From the NCBI GenBank assembly GCA_047639575.1, contig JBLIOB010000043.1, positions 1-20,147 on the forward strand: 20,147 nucleotides of DNA, given 5' to 3'. This document shows, in pieces, positions 1-9,017 of this stretch (position 1 is the stretch's first letter; every line of letters begins with the position of its first letter). The translations under genes and the position numbers were made by a program. The notes beneath the pieces are model-generated. The model ran no database searches. It worked only from the letters and a program-made list of their open reading frames with translations, and was not told the DNA's origin. The stretch is from JBLIOB01 sp047639575. Its GTDB lineage: Bacteria > Bacteroidota > Bacteroidia > Flavobacteriales_D > Parvicellaceae.

Positions 1-189
1 ATGCTGCGGAGTCATGATAATCCTTGAATGCACACGTGCTTTAGGCATACCGGGCATGATTCTAATGAAATCAGTTACGAATTCACTAGGCGAATGCGTG
101 ATGATAGCTAGATTAGAATAAGTTCCTTCTGCTATTTCTTCGGACAACTCAATATTAAGTTGATTTTGATTTAGCTTCTCTTCACTCAT
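1..189 (-). CDS. DUF3467 domain protein, 5' part only
   Basis: The ATG at 187-189 opens a frame with no stop through position 1, giving the first 63 residues; the 3' end lies outside the window. The product begins MSEEKLNQNQLNIELSEE and continues with the patterns GTYSNLAIITHSPSEF and DFIRIMPGMPKARVHSRI. I recognise this as the small (about 100-residue) DUF3467 protein that usually follows rpoC in Bacteroidota. Its function is unknown to me. There is no signal peptide or membrane segment in the visible part, so it is probably cytosolic. It sits 94 bases after the rpoC stop and beyond a strong terminator, so it probably needs its own promoter or readthrough. Its frame agrees with the family sequence from the first codon. 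Confidence 0.85.
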   Translation of the reverse strand, partial: MSEEKLNQNQLNIELSEEIAEGTYSNLAIITHSPSEFVTDFIRIMPGMPKARVHSRIIMTPQH

Positions 190-207
190 AGTGTCAATTT
201 TTTAATC

Positions 208-263
208 AAAAAAAACTCCCTCTTTCTAAACATTGACCTAAGTCAACAAGAAGAAAGAGGGAG
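208..263 (-). terminator. Rho-independent terminator after rpoC
   Basis: A perfect 12-bp stem (216-227 with 252-263, CTCCCTCTTTCT on the minus strand's 5' arm) is followed on the minus strand by eight T (208-215). The apical part carries a second short stem, TTGAC-CTAA-GTCAA at 233-246, above an internal loop. It lies 19 bases past the rpoC stop and ends the long secE-to-rpoC transcription unit. Confidence 0.93.
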
Positions 264-282
264 GTTAAATTATTTATTAGTC

Positions 283-3200
283 TTATTCTCCGAGAACGAC
301 TTCTTCTTCCTTGTTACCTACAAGCTTATCATATTCCGCTTGTGAACCAACAATTACTTTTTGCCATTGTCTCATACCTGTACCTGCTGGGATCTTATGA
401 CCAACAATTACGTTTTCTTTAAGACCTCTTAGCGTATCGACTTTTCCACCAACTGCAGCCTCGTTAAGGACTTTAGTCGTTTCCTGGAAAGATGCTGCCG
501 AAATAAAACTATCTGTTTTTAAGGCTGCTCTTGTAATACCCTGAAGTACTGGTTGTGAAGTTGCAGGTATTGCTTCTCTTGCAGTAACCAACGCTTTGTC
601 TTTTCTTTTCAGTACAGAATTCTCATCTCTAAGTTTTCTTGCAGAAAGGATTTGACCTTCTTTTAAGTTTTCAGACTCACCAGCGTCTACAACAACTTTT
701 TTACCCCACATTTCATCGTTCTCATCCATGAAGTCGAGTTTGTTGACCGCTTGCTTTTCTAGAAGTTTAGTATCTCCTGGATCAACGATTTCAACTTTTC
801 TCATCATTTGTCTAACGATAACTTCAAAGTGCTTATCATTAATTTTCACCCCTTGAAGTCTATACACTTCTTGGATTTCATTAACTAAGTATTCTTGTAC
901 GGCTGTAGGCCCTTTAATTTCAAGAATGCTCTTAGGAGTTGTAGCTCCATCAGATAATTGCTGTCCCGCTCTTACAAAGTCATTCTCTTGTACAAGAATG
1001 TGCTTAGCAAGTGGCACAAGGTATTTATTGACATCACCATTCTTAGATTCAATAATGATTTCTCTTTTACCTCTTTTAATTTTACCGAATGAAACGATTC
1101 CTTCTACTGCTGCAACAACTGCAGGGTTAGATGGATTTCTTGCTTCAAATAATTCAGTTACCCTTGGAAGACCACCTGTAATATCACCAGTTTTACCGGC
1201 AACACGAGGAATCTTAACCAGAATATCTCCTTGACCAATTTTGTCTCCTTCACTCACAATAATATGAGCTGAAACAGGAAGGTTATAAGTTCTCAATATG
1301 TCACCTTTTCCAGTTAACATATTAATCATAGGATTCTTCTTCTTATCCTTTGTTTCGGTAATTACCTTTTCAACGAATCCTGTTTGCTCATCGATTTCCT
1401 CACGAAATGTGATTCCTTCTTCAACCATTTCAAAACCAACGGTACCGTCAACTTCTGATAAGATTACAGCGTTATATGGATCCCAAGAACAAATAGTTTC
1501 TCCCTTCTTAACCTTTCTTTTTCCTTTGATGTGAATTTCAGATCCGTAAGGAATATTACTAGTCGTTAAAACTGCACCAGAATCTTCATCGATGATTCTT
1601 AATTCAGCAGCACGTCCAATTACAACTTCCTTTTCCTTTCCGTCAGCAGCTTTGTGCGTAACAGTTCTTAATTCATCCAATTCAATTTTACCATCGAATT
1701 TGGCTGTTAGGCTACTTTCATCTGCAATATTAGATGCTGTACCCCCAACGTGGAATGTTCTAAGTGTTAACTGTGTTCCTGGTTCACCAATAGACTGTGC
1801 GGCAATTACACCAACAGTTTCTCCGATGTTCACCATTCTTCCAGATGCAAGACTTCGTCCGTAACATTTAGCACAAACTCCTCTTTTCAATTCACAAGTT
1901 AATACTGATCTAATTTCGATCTCCTCGAATTTAGCATCAGTGATTGCATTTTCATGGTGCTCTTTAAATTCGTCACCCGACTTAATGATTAACTCGTTCG
2001 TTTCAGGATGCATTACATCGTGAACTGAAGTTCTACCAAGAATTCTATTAAATAAAGAATCTACGATTTCATCGTTCTTTTTCAACGGTATAGCAATCAA
2101 TCCTCTTAATGTGCTACAATCATCACTTGTAATGATAACATCTTGTGATACATCAACAAGTCTTCTCGTTAGGTAACCAGCATCTGCCGTTTTAAGGGCC
2201 GTATCTGCTAGACCTTTTCGAGCACCGTGAGTTGAAATAAAGTACTCAAGAATTGAAAGTCCTTCTTTAAAGTTAGAAAGAATTGGGTTTTCAATAATTT
2301 CCTGACCTCCTGTAGAACCAGATTTTCTTGGTTTCGCCATTAATCCCCTCATTCCTGAAAGCTGACGAATCTGTTCTTTAGATCCCCTTGCTCCTGAATC
2401 GAACATCATGTAAATAGAGTTAAAACCTTGTTGATCGGTTTTCAATCTCGTCATTAAATCATGTGTCAATCTAGAGTTAGTATGTGTCCAGATATCAATA
2501 ATTTGATTGTATCTCTCGTTGTTAGTAATAAGCCCCATGTTATAGTTAGCCATTACTTCTTCAACTTCACCTGTAGCTTTCGCTACCATTCCGTCTTTAG
2601 CAGCAGGAATAATAATATCATCTAAGTTGAATGACAATCCACCTTTAAATGCATTATAATATCCCATTTCTTTGATATCATCTAAGAAAGCTGCTGTTTT
2701 AGGAACACCAGCCAATTTCAAGATTTTACCAATAATGTCTCTTAACGCTTTCTTAGTTAATACTTCATTGATATAACCAGCTTCTTCAGGAACTAATTCA
2801 TTGAACAATACTCTACCACAAGTGGTTTCAATAATTGCATCAACTAGTTCACCTTCTTCATTTAAATCAACCGTTTTAACTTTAATTCCAGCATGAAGTT
2901 CCAATGCTCCTTCGTTGTAAGCAATATTCACCTCTTCTGGAGAATAGAAAGTCATTCCTTCACCTTTTACGATTCTATCTTTAGATCCGATTCTAAGCTT
3001 AGTAATATAGTAAAGACCTAAAACCATATCCTGAGATGGTACTGCAATAGGTGCACCGTTTGCAGGGTTCAAAATGTTATGAGAAGCAAGCATTAAAATT
3101 TGCGCTTCTAAAACTGCAGCATGTCCAAGAGGCAAGTGAACTGCCATTTGATCCCCATCAAAATCCGCGTTAAATGCAGTACAAGCCAATGGATGTAACT

Positions 3201-4593
3201 GAATCGCTTTACCTTCAATTAATTTTGGTTGGAAAGCTTGAATACCAAGTCTGTGAAGAGTTGGTGCTCTGTTTAATAGAACTGGATGTCCTTTTAATAC
3301 GTTTTCCAGAATATCCCAAACTACAGGTTCTTTTCTATCTACTATTTTCTTAGCAGACTTCACTGTTTTCACAATACCTCTTTCAATCATCTTTCGAATG
3401 ATGAAAGGCTTGTAAAGCTCAGCAGCCATTCCTTTAGGAAGACCACATTCATGAAGCTTAAGTGTTGGTCCAACAACTATTACCGATCGAGCAGAGTAAT
3501 CAACCCTTTTACCCAATAGATTTTGTCTGAAACGACCTTGCTTACCTTTTAATGAATCAGATAAAGACTTAAGTGGTCTGTTTGCTTCAGTCTTAACAGC
3601 TGAAGATTTTCTAGAGTTATCGAAAAGTGAATCAACAGATTCTTGAAGCATACGCTTCTCGTTTCTTAAGATTACTTCTGGAGCTTTAATCTCGATCAAT
3701 CTTTTTAGTCGATTGTTTCTGATTATTACTCTTCGATATAAATCATTTAAATCCGATGTAGCAAATCGTCCACCATCAAGAGGCACTAATGGTCTCAATT
3801 CTGGAGGAATAACTGGAACAACTTTGATGATCATCCATTCTGGATTGTTCTGAATTCTCGTATGAGAATCTCTCATCGCCTCAACAACCTGAAGTCTTTT
3901 TAACGCTTCATTTTTTCTTTGTTGAGATGTCTCCGTATTTGCTTTATGTCTTAACTCATAAGAAAGTGAATCAAGATCTAATCTTTTTAAGAGACCATGA
4001 AGTGCTTCCGCACCCATTTTCGCAATAAACTTCTCAGGATCTGAATCTTCTAAATACTGGTTTTCCTTAGGAAGTGCATCTAAGATATCTAGATACTCAT
4101 CTTCGGTTAGGTAATCCATTTTAAGAACAGGCTCTGATTCAGCGTTAATTGCTGGCCCTGGTTGAATCACAACATATCTTTCGTAATAGATAATTTGATC
4201 CAATTTCTTTGTTGGTAAACCTAATAGGTAACCAATTTTGTTCGGAAGTGATCTGAAATACCAGATATGAGCAACCGGCACAACTAAAGCGATGTGACCC
4301 TGTCTCTCTCTTCTTACTTTCTTTTCTGTGACTTCAACACCGCATCTGTCACAAACAATTCCTTTATATCGAATTCTCTTGTATTTACCACAATGGCATT
4401 CGTAATCCTTAACAGGACCGAAAATCCGCTCACAGAATAAACCATCTCTTTCTGGTTTGTACGTTCTGTAGTTAATAGTTTCTGGTTTCAGAACTTCCCC
4501 ATGAGACTTTTCCAATATCATCTCAGGAGATGACAGTGAAATAGTAATGCTCTTGAATCCGCTGTTCTGTTTTTTATCTTTTATGTAAGCCAT
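283..4593 (-). CDS. rpoC: DNA-directed RNA polymerase subunit beta'
   Basis: This is the beta' subunit, which carries the catalytic magnesium site and, with beta, forms the main channel of RNA polymerase. It has 1436 residues, full length for a Bacteroidota protein. The N-terminal zinc ribbon has Cys66, Cys68, Cys81 and Cys84. The catalytic NADFDGD motif is at 475-481, with Asp477, Asp479 and Asp481 binding the magnesium. The second zinc site is Cys826, Cys900, Cys907 and Cys910. The bridge-helix/trigger-loop region (GEPGTQLTLRTFHVGG) is intact. The ATG at 4591-4593 is preceded by an A/T-rich stretch without Shine-Dalgarno, as is usual in this phylum. It is the last gene of the operon, 71 bases after rpoB with a strong hairpin between them. 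No frameshift or missing catalytic residue is visible. Confidence 0.98.
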   Translation of the reverse strand: MAYIKDKKQNSGFKSITISLSSPEMILEKSHGEVLKPETINYRTYKPERDGLFCERIFGPVKDYECHCGKYKRIRYKGIVCDRCGVEVTEKKVRRERQGHIALVVPVAHIWYFRSLPNKIGYLLGLPTKKLDQIIYYERYVVIQPGPAINAESEPVLKMDYLTEDEYLDILDALPKENQYLEDSDPEKFIAKMGAEALHGLLKRLDLDSLSYELRHKANTETSQQRKNEALKRLQVVEAMRDSHTRIQNNPEWMIIKVVPVIPPELRPLVPLDGGRFATSDLNDLYRRVIIRNNRLKRLIEIKAPEVILRNEKRMLQESVDSLFDNSRKSSAVKTEANRPLKSLSDSLKGKQGRFRQNLLGKRVDYSARSVIVVGPTLKLHECGLPKGMAAELYKPFIIRKMIERGIVKTVKSAKKIVDRKEPVVWDILENVLKGHPVLLNRAPTLHRLGIQAFQPKLIEGKAIQLHPLACTAFNADFDGDQMAVHLPLGHAAVLEAQILMLASHNILNPANGAPIAVPSQDMVLGLYYITKLRIGSKDRIVKGEGMTFYSPEEVNIAYNEGALELHAGIKVKTVDLNEEGELVDAIIETTCGRVLFNELVPEEAGYINEVLTKKALRDIIGKILKLAGVPKTAAFLDDIKEMGYYNAFKGGLSFNLDDIIIPAAKDGMVAKATGEVEEVMANYNMGLITNNERYNQIIDIWTHTNSRLTHDLMTRLKTDQQGFNSIYMMFDSGARGSKEQIRQLSGMRGLMAKPRKSGSTGGQEIIENPILSNFKEGLSILEYFISTHGARKGLADTALKTADAGYLTRRLVDVSQDVIITSDDCSTLRGLIAIPLKKNDEIVDSLFNRILGRTSVHDVMHPETNELIIKSGDEFKEHHENAITDAKFEEIEIRSVLTCELKRGVCAKCYGRSLASGRMVNIGETVGVIAAQSIGEPGTQLTLRTFHVGGTASNIADESSLTAKFDGKIELDELRTVTHKAADGKEKEVVIGRAAELRIIDEDSGAVLTTSNIPYGSEIHIKGKRKVKKGETICSWDPYNAVILSEVDGTVGFEMVEEGITFREEIDEQTGFVEKVITETKDKKKNPMINMLTGKGDILRTYNLPVSAHIIVSEGDKIGQGDILVKIPRVAGKTGDITGGLPRVTELFEARNPSNPAVVAAVEGIVSFGKIKRGKREIIIESKNGDVNKYLVPLAKHILVQENDFVRAGQQLSDGATTPKSILEIKGPTAVQEYLVNEIQEVYRLQGVKINDKHFEVIVRQMMRKVEIVDPGDTKLLEKQAVNKLDFMDENDEMWGKKVVVDAGESENLKEGQILSARKLRDENSVLKRKDKALVTAREAIPATSQPVLQGITRAALKTDSFISAASFQETTKVLNEAAVGGKVDTLRGLKENVIVGHKIPAGTGMRQWQKVIVGSQAEYDKLVGNKEEEVVLGE

Positions 4594-4615
4594 ATTTTAA
4601 ACTGTTGCGAGTTTT

Positions 4616-4655
4616 AAAAATTACCATCAACCAAGTTCTACTTAGCTGATGGTAA
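4616..4655 (-). promoter_or_regulatory. rpoB-rpoC intercistronic hairpin with T5 tract
   Basis: Positions 4621-4636 pair with 4640-4655 around a 3-base loop, making a 16-bp stem with two G-U wobbles when read as minus-strand RNA. It is followed on that strand by five T (4616-4620) and then AAAA. It begins nine bases after the rpoB stop. The shape is that of a weak intrinsic terminator or attenuator, or an RNA processing site. Since rpoC must be transcribed through it, full termination is unlikely. The structure is seen; the role is inferred. Confidence 0.6.
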
Positions 4656-4664
4656 AAAAATGAT

Positions 4665-7600
4665 CTAATCAAATGTTATGTTCAATCCTAATCCATTCAA
4701 TTCATGTAATAATACATTGAATGATTCTGGGATTCCTGGAGTTGGCATGTTATCACCTTTTACAATTGCTTCATAAGCTTTTGCTCTACCAAGAACATCA
4801 TCCGACTTAACGGTTAAGATTTCTTGTAAGATGTTGGCTGCACCAAATGCTTCAAGTGCCCAAACTTCCATTTCTCCAAAACGCTGACCACCAAACTGGG
4901 CTTTACCACCTAATGGTTGTTGCGTAATAAGTGAGTATGGTCCAATAGATCTAGCGTGCATCTTGTCATCAACCATGTGAGCTAGCTTGATCATATAGAT
5001 CACGCCAACCGTTGCAGGTTGATCAAAACGTTCACCAGTTCCACCATCATATAAGTAAGACTTACCGAATCTAGGAACGCCTGCTTCATCTGTTTCAGCG
5101 TTGATTTCATCGATATGCGCACCATCAAAAATTGGCGTTGCATACTTTCTGCCTAAATTAAGTCCAGCCCAACCAAGTACGGTTTCATAGATCTGTCCAA
5201 GGTTCATTCTAGATGGTACACCTAGTGGATTAAGAACGATATCAACTGGAGTTCCATCCGCTAAGAATGGCATGTCTTCAGCTCTAACGATTTTCGAAAT
5301 AATCCCTTTATTACCATGACGACCAGCCATCTTATCACCTACTTTAAGTTTACGCTTCTTAGCGATATAAACTTTAGCAAGTTTTACTATACCCGTAGGA
5401 AGTTCATCCCCAACAGAAATTTGGAATTTTTTACGCTTGTATGCCCCTAAAACATCATTGTATTTAATGTTATAGTTATGCAATAAACGACTTACCAATT
5501 GGTTTGTCTTTTCGTCTGCGGTCCATTTGTTTGGAGAAATCACAGCGTAATCAAGTATTACTAATGCTTTAGCAGTGAACTTGGTACCCTTTTTAACAAC
5601 TTCTTCCTTGTAGTTATTTCTAACGCCAGCTGATTTCTCAGCACCAACAACCTCTACCAATTTATCTGCAAGAATTTGTTTCAATTCTGAAGATTCCTTT
5701 ACGAACTCTTTATCAAGTTCAGAAAGCATCGGTTTATCTTGAGCTTTAGCTTTTCTATCTTTAACTGCTCTAGCGAACAATTTCTTATCGATTACTACAC
5801 CTCTTAACGATGGAGACGCTTTTAAAGAAGCATCTTTTACATCACCAGCTTTATCACCAAAGATTGCTCTCAGTAATTTTTCTTCTGGAGATGGATCAGT
5901 TTCACCTTTTGGAGTAATTTTTCCAATTAAGATGTCACCTTCTTTAATTTCAGCACCAACTCTAATAATTCCGTTTTCATCTAGGTCTTTAGTAGCCTCT
6001 TCTGAAACGTTAGGAATATCAGCTGTTAGTTCTTCAAGTCCACGCTTAGTGTCTCTAACCTCAAGTGTATATTCATCAATATGAACAGATGTGAAAATAT
6101 CATCTTTCACTACTCTTTCAGAAATCACAATTGCATCCTCAAAGTTATACCCTTTCCAAGGCATGAATGCCACCATCAAGTTTTGACCTAATGCTAGATC
6201 ACCACCATCAGTTGCATAACCTTCACAAAGTACCTGACCTTTAGTTACCTTATCGCCTTTAGAAACAATTGGCTTAAGGTTCATACAAGTCCCTTGATTT
6301 GTTTTTTGGAATTTAGTAAGTTTATAAGATTTAGAATCTCCAATGAAAGAAACCATCTGATCTTCTTTAGATCTTTTATATCTAATTGTAATCTCATTAG
6401 AATCTACAGCTTCCACTACACCTTCACCTTCAGCATTTATTAATACCCTTGAATCTCTTGCAATTAAATGCTCAATTCCTGTTCCTACAATAGGAGCTGC
6501 TGGTTTTAATAAAGGAACCGCTTGACGTTGCATGTTAGATCCCATTAGGGCTCTGTTTGCATCATCATGTTCTAAGAAAGGAATACAAGATGCAGCAATA
6601 GATGCAATTTGATTTGTCCCAACATCCATCAATGTGATAGCCTCTGGATCAACTACTGGAAAATCACCTTCTAGTCTAGCTTTCACTTTTCCGGTTAAGA
6701 AATTTCCTTTTTCATCTACAGAAGCATTTGCTTGTGCGATTGTTTGCTCATCTTCCTCTTCTGCACTAAAGTAAATAGGTGCGTCCTTAATATTGACTTT
6801 ACCTTTACTTACAGCACGATATGGAGTTTCAATAAATCCAAGTCTATTGATCTTTGCAAATACACATAAAGAAGAAATCAAACCAATGTTTGGTCCCTCA
6901 GGTGTTTCAATAGTACAAAGTCTTCCGTAGTGAGTGTAATGTACATCTCTTACTTCAAAACCGGCTCTTTCTCTAGAAAGTCCACCAGGTCCTAATGCAG
7001 AAAGTCTTCTCTTGTGAGTAACTTCAGAAAGCGGATTCGTTTGATCCATGAACTGAGACAACTGATTCGTTCCGAAGAAAGAGTTGATTACTGAAGACAA
7101 GGTCTTCGCATTAATCAAATCAATTGGAGTAAATACCTCGTTATCTCTAACATTCATTCTTTCTCTAATTGTTCTAGACATTCTAGCTAAACCAACAGAG
7201 AACTGGCTATGAAGTTGTTCACCTACCGTTCTAACTCTTCTGTTAGAAAGGTGATCAATATCATCAATATCAGCTTTAGAGTTTACTAATTCAATCAAGT
7301 ACTTGATGATTGAAATAATATCGTCTCTAGTCAATACTCTTGAAGAAACGCTTGCATCGTTTCCTAATTTCTTGTTCAATCGGTATCTACCAACTTCACC
7401 AAGGTCATAACGCTGTTCTGAGAAGAACAGTTTGTCAATAACACCTCTAGCAGTTTCCAAATCTGGCGGTTCTGCATTTCTAAGCTGACGGTAAATATGT
7501 TCAACGGCTTCTTTTTCAGAATTCGAAGTATCTTTTTGTAGTGTGTTATAAATAATTGCAAAATCTGCCGAATTTGCATGTTCCTTATGAAGGATTATTG

Positions 7601-8477
7601 TTTTAACACCTGACTCTACAATCTCATCGATATGTTCTTGTTCAAGAATCGTTTCACGATCGATTATTACTTCTGTTCTTTCGATAGAAACAACTTCACC
7701 AGTATCTTCATCTACGAAATCTTCCACCCAAGTCTTCAAGACTCTTGCTGCAAGTTTTCGTCCGATTGCACTTTTGAGTCCCGATTTTGAAACTTTAACC
7801 TCATCGGCAAGGTCAAATATTTCAAGAATGTCCTTATCAGTTTCCCAACCGATAGCTCTGAACAATGTTGTTACAGGTAATTTTTTCTTACGATCGATAT
7901 AAGCATACATAACACTATTAATGTCAGTTGCAAACTCAATCCAAGATCCTTTAAAAGGAATTACTCTAGCAGAGTAGAGTTTAGTTCCGTTAGCGTGTCT
8001 ACTTTGTCCGAAGAACACACCAGGAGATCTATGTAGTTGTGAAACGATAACACGTTCCGCACCATTCACACAGAAAGATCCTTTAGGAGTTAAGTACGGT
8101 ATTGTACCAAGATATACATCTTGCACAATAGTTTCGAAATCCTCATGCTCGGGATCCGTACAATAAAGTTTTAGTTTTGCTTTAAGTGGAACTGAATAAG
8201 TTAATCCCCTGTCAATACACTCTTCAATAGTGTATCTCGGTGGGTCAACGAAGTAATCCAAAAATTCAAGAACGAATTGGTTTCTTGTATCTGTAATTGG
8301 AAAATTTTCATTGAATACTCGGTACAGTCCTTCTTTTTCTCTATTCTCAGGAGTAGTTTCTAATTGGAAAAACTCTTGGAAAGATTTTAATTGAACTTCG
8401 AGAAAATCTGGGTAAGGAAACGGATGTTTGCTTGACGCGAAATTGATTCTCCCTGATGTATTATCTGTTGTTGCCAA
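4665..8477 (-). CDS. rpoB: DNA-directed RNA polymerase subunit beta
   Basis: This is the beta subunit of RNA polymerase. I place the start at the TTG at 8475-8477, giving 1270 residues beginning MATTDNTSGRINFASSKH, which fits flavobacterial RpoB N-termini. An in-frame ATG at 8547-8549 would add 24 residues, but that stretch is unlike the family and crosses a hairpin and a T10 run. The rifampicin-binding region (GTNQLSQFMDQ to SALGPGG) has Asp478, His488 and Ser493 at the positions of E. coli Asp516, His526 and Ser531, so the common resistance substitutions are absent. The segments GRLCTIETPEGPNIGLI and GDKMAGRHGNKGIISK are conserved. The stop is TAG at 4665-4667. It is cotranscribed with rplL upstream and rpoC downstream. 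Identity is certain; the exact start is not. Confidence 0.95.
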   Translation of the reverse strand: MATTDNTSGRINFASSKHPFPYPDFLEVQLKSFQEFFQLETTPENREKEGLYRVFNENFPITDTRNQFVLEFLDYFVDPPRYTIEECIDRGLTYSVPLKAKLKLYCTDPEHEDFETIVQDVYLGTIPYLTPKGSFCVNGAERVIVSQLHRSPGVFFGQSRHANGTKLYSARVIPFKGSWIEFATDINSVMYAYIDRKKKLPVTTLFRAIGWETDKDILEIFDLADEVKVSKSGLKSAIGRKLAARVLKTWVEDFVDEDTGEVVSIERTEVIIDRETILEQEHIDEIVESGVKTIILHKEHANSADFAIIYNTLQKDTSNSEKEAVEHIYRQLRNAEPPDLETARGVIDKLFFSEQRYDLGEVGRYRLNKKLGNDASVSSRVLTRDDIISIIKYLIELVNSKADIDDIDHLSNRRVRTVGEQLHSQFSVGLARMSRTIRERMNVRDNEVFTPIDLINAKTLSSVINSFFGTNQLSQFMDQTNPLSEVTHKRRLSALGPGGLSRERAGFEVRDVHYTHYGRLCTIETPEGPNIGLISSLCVFAKINRLGFIETPYRAVSKGKVNIKDAPIYFSAEEEDEQTIAQANASVDEKGNFLTGKVKARLEGDFPVVDPEAITLMDVGTNQIASIAASCIPFLEHDDANRALMGSNMQRQAVPLLKPAAPIVGTGIEHLIARDSRVLINAEGEGVVEAVDSNEITIRYKRSKEDQMVSFIGDSKSYKLTKFQKTNQGTCMNLKPIVSKGDKVTKGQVLCEGYATDGGDLALGQNLMVAFMPWKGYNFEDAIVISERVVKDDIFTSVHIDEYTLEVRDTKRGLEELTADIPNVSEEATKDLDENGIIRVGAEIKEGDILIGKITPKGETDPSPEEKLLRAIFGDKAGDVKDASLKASPSLRGVVIDKKLFARAVKDRKAKAQDKPMLSELDKEFVKESSELKQILADKLVEVVGAEKSAGVRNNYKEEVVKKGTKFTAKALVILDYAVISPNKWTADEKTNQLVSRLLHNYNIKYNDVLGAYKRKKFQISVGDELPTGIVKLAKVYIAKKRKLKVGDKMAGRHGNKGIISKIVRAEDMPFLADGTPVDIVLNPLGVPSRMNLGQIYETVLGWAGLNLGRKYATPIFDGAHIDEINAETDEAGVPRFGKSYLYDGGTGERFDQPATVGVIYMIKLAHMVDDKMHARSIGPYSLITQQPLGGKAQFGGQRFGEMEVWALEAFGAANILQEILTVKSDDVLGRAKAYEAIVKGDNMPTPGIPESFNVLLHELNGLGLNITFD

Positions 8478-8506
8478 TGTAATTTCGTTTTTATAAGAAG
8501 TTCGGT

Positions 8507-8532
8507 AAAAAAAAAATAATCGTCTATAACGA
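8507..8532 (-). promoter_or_regulatory. Weak hairpin with T10 run before rpoB (candidate attenuator)
   Basis: On the minus strand a 4-bp stem (8529-8532 with 8520-8523, five-base loop) is followed by ATT A and ten T at 8507-8516. The T run ends 29 bases before the proposed rpoB TTG start. The stem is short, so efficient termination is doubtful. E. coli is known to have an attenuator between rplL and rpoB that lowers polymerase synthesis relative to ribosomal proteins, and this element is placed to do the same. That role is an inference. Confidence 0.4.
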
Positions 8533-8548
8533 CAAAAGGGCATAGGCA

Positions 8549-8577
8549 TCTCAGTTCCCCTTTTTAGAGAACTGAGA
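8549..8577 (-). promoter_or_regulatory. rplL-rpoB intergenic hairpin
   Basis: A perfect 9-bp inverted repeat, TCTCAGTTC at 8549-8557 and GAACTGAGA at 8569-8577, encloses an 11-base loop. It lies about 30 bases after the rplL stop and just upstream of the weak T10 hairpin. There is no T tract directly after it. It could be a processing site or part of a two-hairpin attenuator. An upstream ATG (8547-8549) overlaps its foot. Confidence 0.55.
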
Positions 8578-8606
8578 GTCTATACCAAATTAAAAAGGAA
8601 GAAGTA

Positions 8607-8984
8607 TTACTTCACCTCTACTTCAGCACCAGCTTCTTCAAGCGCCTTTTTGATTCCTTCTGCTTCGTCTTTAGATACACCTTCTTTAAGTGTACTAGGA
8701 GCATTGTCTACCATTTCCTTTGCTTCCTTAAGACCAAGACCAGTTAATTCTTTCACAGCCTTAACTACTTGTAGCTTTGCACCACCAGCAGCATTAAGAA
8801 CTACATCGAATTCTGTTTGCTCTTCTCCACCAGCGTCTCCGCCACCATCTCCAGGAGCGGCAACAGCAACAGCTGCAGCTGCAGGCTCGATTCCGTGCTC
8901 TTCTTTAAGGATGTTAGCAAGCTCATTAACTTCTTTAACAGTTAGGTTTACTAGCTCTTCTGCTAAGTTTTTCACGTCTGCCAT
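8607..8984 (-). CDS. rplL: 50S ribosomal protein bL12 (L7/L12)
   Basis: This is the stalk protein that binds in several copies to L10 and recruits translation GTPases such as EF-Tu. It has 125 residues. The N-terminal dimerisation and L10-binding domain covers about residues 1-33. An Ala/Gly-rich flexible hinge runs from about 35 to 56 (AAAAVAVAAPGDGGG). The C-terminal domain holds the conserved EFDVVL and GLGLKEAKEMVD segments that contact elongation factors. The ATG at 8982-8984 follows an A-rich leader without Shine-Dalgarno. It lies 33 bases after rplJ, the gene of its partner L10, and upstream of rpoB. Nothing unusual is visible. Confidence 0.98.
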   Translation of the reverse strand: MADVKNLAEELVNLTVKEVNELANILKEEHGIEPAAAAVAVAAPGDGGGDAGGEEQTEFDVVLNAAGGAKLQVVKAVKELTGLGLKEAKEMVDNAPSTLKEGVSKDEAEGIKKALEEAGAEVEVK

Positions 8985-9017
8985 TTTGTTTTGTATTTGT
9001 GTGTTGTGTTTAATTTA

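Noticed and set aside
926..1864. Plus-strand frames of 78-102 codons opposite rpoC
   Set aside because: They lie entirely antisense to a highly conserved gene, have no initiation signals and resemble nothing known.
8585..8604. TTAATTTG upstream of rpoB as a -7 promoter box
   Set aside because: It has one mismatch to TAnnTTTG, and there is no TTTG at 17-23 bases upstream.
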